6,900 nucleotides of DNA from Faecalibacterium sp. (GTDB lineage: Bacteria > Bacillota > Clostridia > Oscillospirales > Ruminococcaceae): the NCBI GenBank assembly GCA_017483235.1, contig JAFULE010000042.1, positions 1 through 6,900 of the forward strand, in the 5' to 3' direction. The position numbers were made by a program, and so were the translations under genes. This document shows positions 5,127 through 6,900 of this stretch, one piece after another (the first letter of the stretch is position 1; every line of letters begins with the position of its first letter). The notes beneath the pieces were generated by a model, which saw only the letters and a program-made list of their open reading frames with translations, was not told where the DNA came from and ran no database searches.

Positions 5127-5879
5127 ATGGCGGATCTTGCCTCCATTCGACTGCCCACCGACCTTTCGGCGGTGCAGGGCAGCGGCGAGATGAAAAAGCT
5201 GAAAAGCTATCTGTACCAGCTGACCGAGCAGCTGCGGTATGTGCTGGCCAATCTGGACAGCGACAACATGAGCCCCGCCTACAATCAGGCTGCGGCGGCC
5301 CAGCAGCTGCGAATCACCCGGCTGACCGAGGCGCAGAAGGCCGATTTTGACGCCCTGCGCCGAAAAATCACCGCCAGTGCCAACCAGATCGCCCACGACT
5401 ACACCGCCGCCCTGCAAACCGAAACCGACCGCATCCACGCGCAGGTCACCGAGGAATACACCGCCCACAGTGCCGATCTGCAGGCCAGTCTGCAAAGCCT
5501 TGTGCACAGCAGCCTGACCCAGACCAGCCGGGAACTGAAGCTGTCGCTGACCCAGCTGAGCCAACTGGCACAGCAGACCGCGCAGGCGGTGGAAACGCTG
5601 GACAGCCACACCCAAACCTGGTTCCGCTTTACCGCGCAGGGGCTGGAGATCGGCAAGCAGGAAAACGGCGAGGCAAAACCCTATACCATGCGCATCGACG
5701 ACCAGCGGCTCAGCTTTCTGCGCTACGGGGTTACGGTGGCGTATTTTCAATACAACCGGCTGTATGTCACGGCGGTAGAGGCTGCTGACCGGGTGTCCAT
5801 CGGCGGCAGCACCGACGAGGGCTTTTACGACTTTATCACCACGGCCACCGGCCTTGGCATCAAATGGAGGGCGAACTGA
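5127..5879 (+). CDS. Coiled-coil minor tail protein
   Basis: A 250-aa protein. The N-terminus (about 1-50) carries MADLASIRLPTDLS and LTEQLRYVLANLDSDNM, a pattern common in minor structural tail proteins of Bacillota phages. Residues about 60-160 are charged and Gln/Leu/Ala-rich with heptad-like spacing, suggesting a long trimeric coiled coil. The C-terminal domain (about 166-250) is strand-rich, with GLEIGKQENGEAKPYTMRID and YGVTVAYFQYNRLYVTAVEA, ending GLGIKWRAN; this looks like the distal domain of tail-tip or fibre proteins that attach further fibre parts. Start: ATG directly after the upstream TAA, with AAAGGA at 5109-5114 (12 nt, slightly long), so coupling with the upstream gene is likely. 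The stop overlaps the next ATG in TGATG. Whether it is a fibre, spike stalk or tail-tip part cannot be told from sequence alone. Confidence 0.62.
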   Translation: MADLASIRLPTDLSAVQGSGEMKKLKSYLYQLTEQLRYVLANLDSDNMSPAYNQAAAAQQLRITRLTEAQKADFDALRRKITASANQIAHDYTAALQTETDRIHAQVTEEYTAHSADLQASLQSLVHSSLTQTSRELKLSLTQLSQLAQQTAQAVETLDSHTQTWFRFTAQGLEIGKQENGEAKPYTMRIDDQRLSFLRYGVTVAYFQYNRLYVTAVEAADRVSIGGSTDEGFYDFITTATGLGIKWRAN

Positions 5880-6900
5880 TGGCATTCAACTTCTCCCTCG
5901 GCTTTGCCGAGGACTATTTCTGCATCGACGGCAATGCCGCGCTGTATCTGGTGGCAAAAAGCGAGGATGCCGCCAGCGATATCACCCTGTACCGGTTCAG
6001 CATCACCCTTACCAGCACCAACGGGGTGTACAGCCAAAGCTTTTCGGCCGATATGCCGCAGGGCGAAACCGAACTATCCATCCCCTTTGTGCCCCCGCTG
6101 GAATGGGCCGACGACTTTGCGGTCAATCTGGGCGACCTTACCCATGAGGATGCCTGCGGCAGTTTCAACGCGGTGATGACGGTGGATTACACCGGCTATG
6201 CGGGCACCAAGGTGTTCACCCACACCTTCACCGGCTATACTGCCCGGCTGAGCGCAACGGTGAACGCAGACCTGCTGCCCGCGGTGGGCGCGCTGGAAGT
6301 GACGGCTGTGGATGGTAAGGTACCGGCCGAATGGGGCTTGTGGGTGCAGGGCATCTCCACCGCACGGGTAAGCTGCCCGCAGGCAGCCGGCATTGCGGGC
6401 AGCAGCATTGTGGCCTGTTACTTTGGCAATTCCGGTGCGGCGCAGGGCGAGCGGTATGCCGATTTCAGTCTGAATGAAAGCGGCAGTGTGACCATCCCGG
6501 TCACCGTGGAGGATAGCCGGCTGCGCCGTGCCACCACTGACCTGCTGCTGACCGTGCAGCCCTACACCGCGCCGGCCCTGACCGGCATTTCCAGCCGCCG
6601 GAGTGACGAAACCGGAGCCGAAGCCGAAGAGGGCAGCTGCTTTTTTGCCCAGTGCACCCCGACAGGCAGTGTGCTGGGCGGGAAAAATCCCCTTACCGTC
6701 ACCTGCGCATGGAAAGCAGTGACCGAAACCGCCTACGGCACACCGGTGGATCTGATCGTGCCCGAAGACGGCCCGCTGCTTGCGGCCGGGCTGCAGCCGG
6801 GCACCAGCTACGATGTGCGGTATACCATTTCAGATGCGTTTTATACGGTGGATTACTACGACTATCTGTCCAGCGCGGCCTTTTTGCTGCACTTTCTCAA
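5879..6900 (+). CDS. DUF859-like phage tail protein, 5' part (runs past window end)
   Basis: The frame opens at ATG 5879, overlapping the preceding TGA by one base, with GGAGG at 5866-5870, 8 nt upstream, and stays open to the window edge: 340 residues visible. It is almost entirely beta-strand-like with alternating Thr/Val/Tyr. The central part resembles DUF859 proteins of siphovirus tails: GLWVQGISTARVSC (153-166), SSIVACYFG, then a strand and VTIPVTVEDSRLRRATTDLL (204-223), QPYTAPALTGISSRRSDETG (227-246), GKNPLTVTCAWK (268-279) and a fibronectin-like SYDVRYTISDAFYTVDY (310-326). Such proteins are thought to be tail-tip or baseplate-associated parts exposed on the virion. The family's usual C-terminal glycine-rich end is not in the window. 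The N-terminal ~120 residues are not a part I recognise and may be an anchoring domain specific to this phage. Confidence 0.65.
   Translation, partial: MAFNFSLGFAEDYFCIDGNAALYLVAKSEDAASDITLYRFSITLTSTNGVYSQSFSADMPQGETELSIPFVPPLEWADDFAVNLGDLTHEDACGSFNAVMTVDYTGYAGTKVFTHTFTGYTARLSATVNADLLPAVGALEVTAVDGKVPAEWGLWVQGISTARVSCPQAAGIAGSSIVACYFGNSGAAQGERYADFSLNESGSVTIPVTVEDSRLRRATTDLLLTVQPYTAPALTGISSRRSDETGAEAEEGSCFFAQCTPTGSVLGGKNPLTVTCAWKAVTETAYGTPVDLIVPEDGPLLAAGLQPGTSYDVRYTISDAFYTVDYYDYLSSAAFLLHFL

Noticed and set aside
4416..5885. Long open frame on the - strand (489 codons) opposite the propeller and coiled-coil genes
   Set aside because: Same codon-bias shadow; its composition is an image of the + strand proteins and it crosses several gene boundaries.

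Overview
The window lies in the virion-structure (head and proximal tail) module of a tailed bacteriophage or prophage. Every supported gene is on the + strand, and the genes are packed with 8-bp overlaps to 56-bp gaps, each with a recognisable Shine-Dalgarno sequence. High GC content, heavy GCC/CTG codon use and strong AGGAGG-type ribosome binding sites, together with protein families typical of Bacillota phages, suggest a GC-rich gut clostridial host such as a Faecalibacterium/Gemmiger/Subdoligranulum-like Oscillospiraceae. That host call is inference; no integrase, repressor, attachment site or host gene is present to decide between prophage and free phage.

Layout: 2-325, C-terminal end of a portal protein; 347-757, a Prp-family (DUF464) cysteine protease; 750-1634, scaffold-like protein with a GTG start; 1669-2694, N4-gp56-family major capsid protein; 2707-2722, a canonical G-quadruplex motif in the gap after the capsid gene; 2751-2981, small conserved head-module protein; 3015-3377, 120-aa probable head-to-tail adaptor; 3390-5126, 578-aa beta-propeller-like tail hub/nozzle candidate; 5127-5879, coiled-coil minor tail protein; 5879 to the end, 5' part of a DUF859-like tail protein that continues past the window. 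No gap exceeds 56 bases. No RNA gene, CRISPR array, insertion sequence, convincing promoter or intrinsic terminator was seen.

The most interesting reading is a self-contained capsid-processing system. The gene where a prohead protease is expected encodes a Prp homologue with the His/Cys pair intact (His30, Cys42). Prp is the Firmicutes enzyme that removes the N-terminal extension of ribosomal protein L27 at an LNLQFF|A-type site, and the host enzyme is known to process the scaffold and capsid proteins of Staphylococcus phage 80alpha. In this window both the scaffold (GLNLQLF|GA, residues 22-30) and the capsid protein (FDLQLF|AD, residues 12-19) carry the same kind of site near the N-terminus. 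The protease and two apparent substrates therefore sit in three consecutive genes, which suggests the phage brings its own copy of a host ribosome-maturation enzyme to mature its head.

The genes after the capsid give no sign of a long-tail set (tail terminator, tail tube, tape measure). An adaptor-like protein followed directly by a propeller-like protein and fibre-like proteins fits a short-tailed (podovirus-like) particle better, though the DUF859-like protein is also known from siphoviruses.
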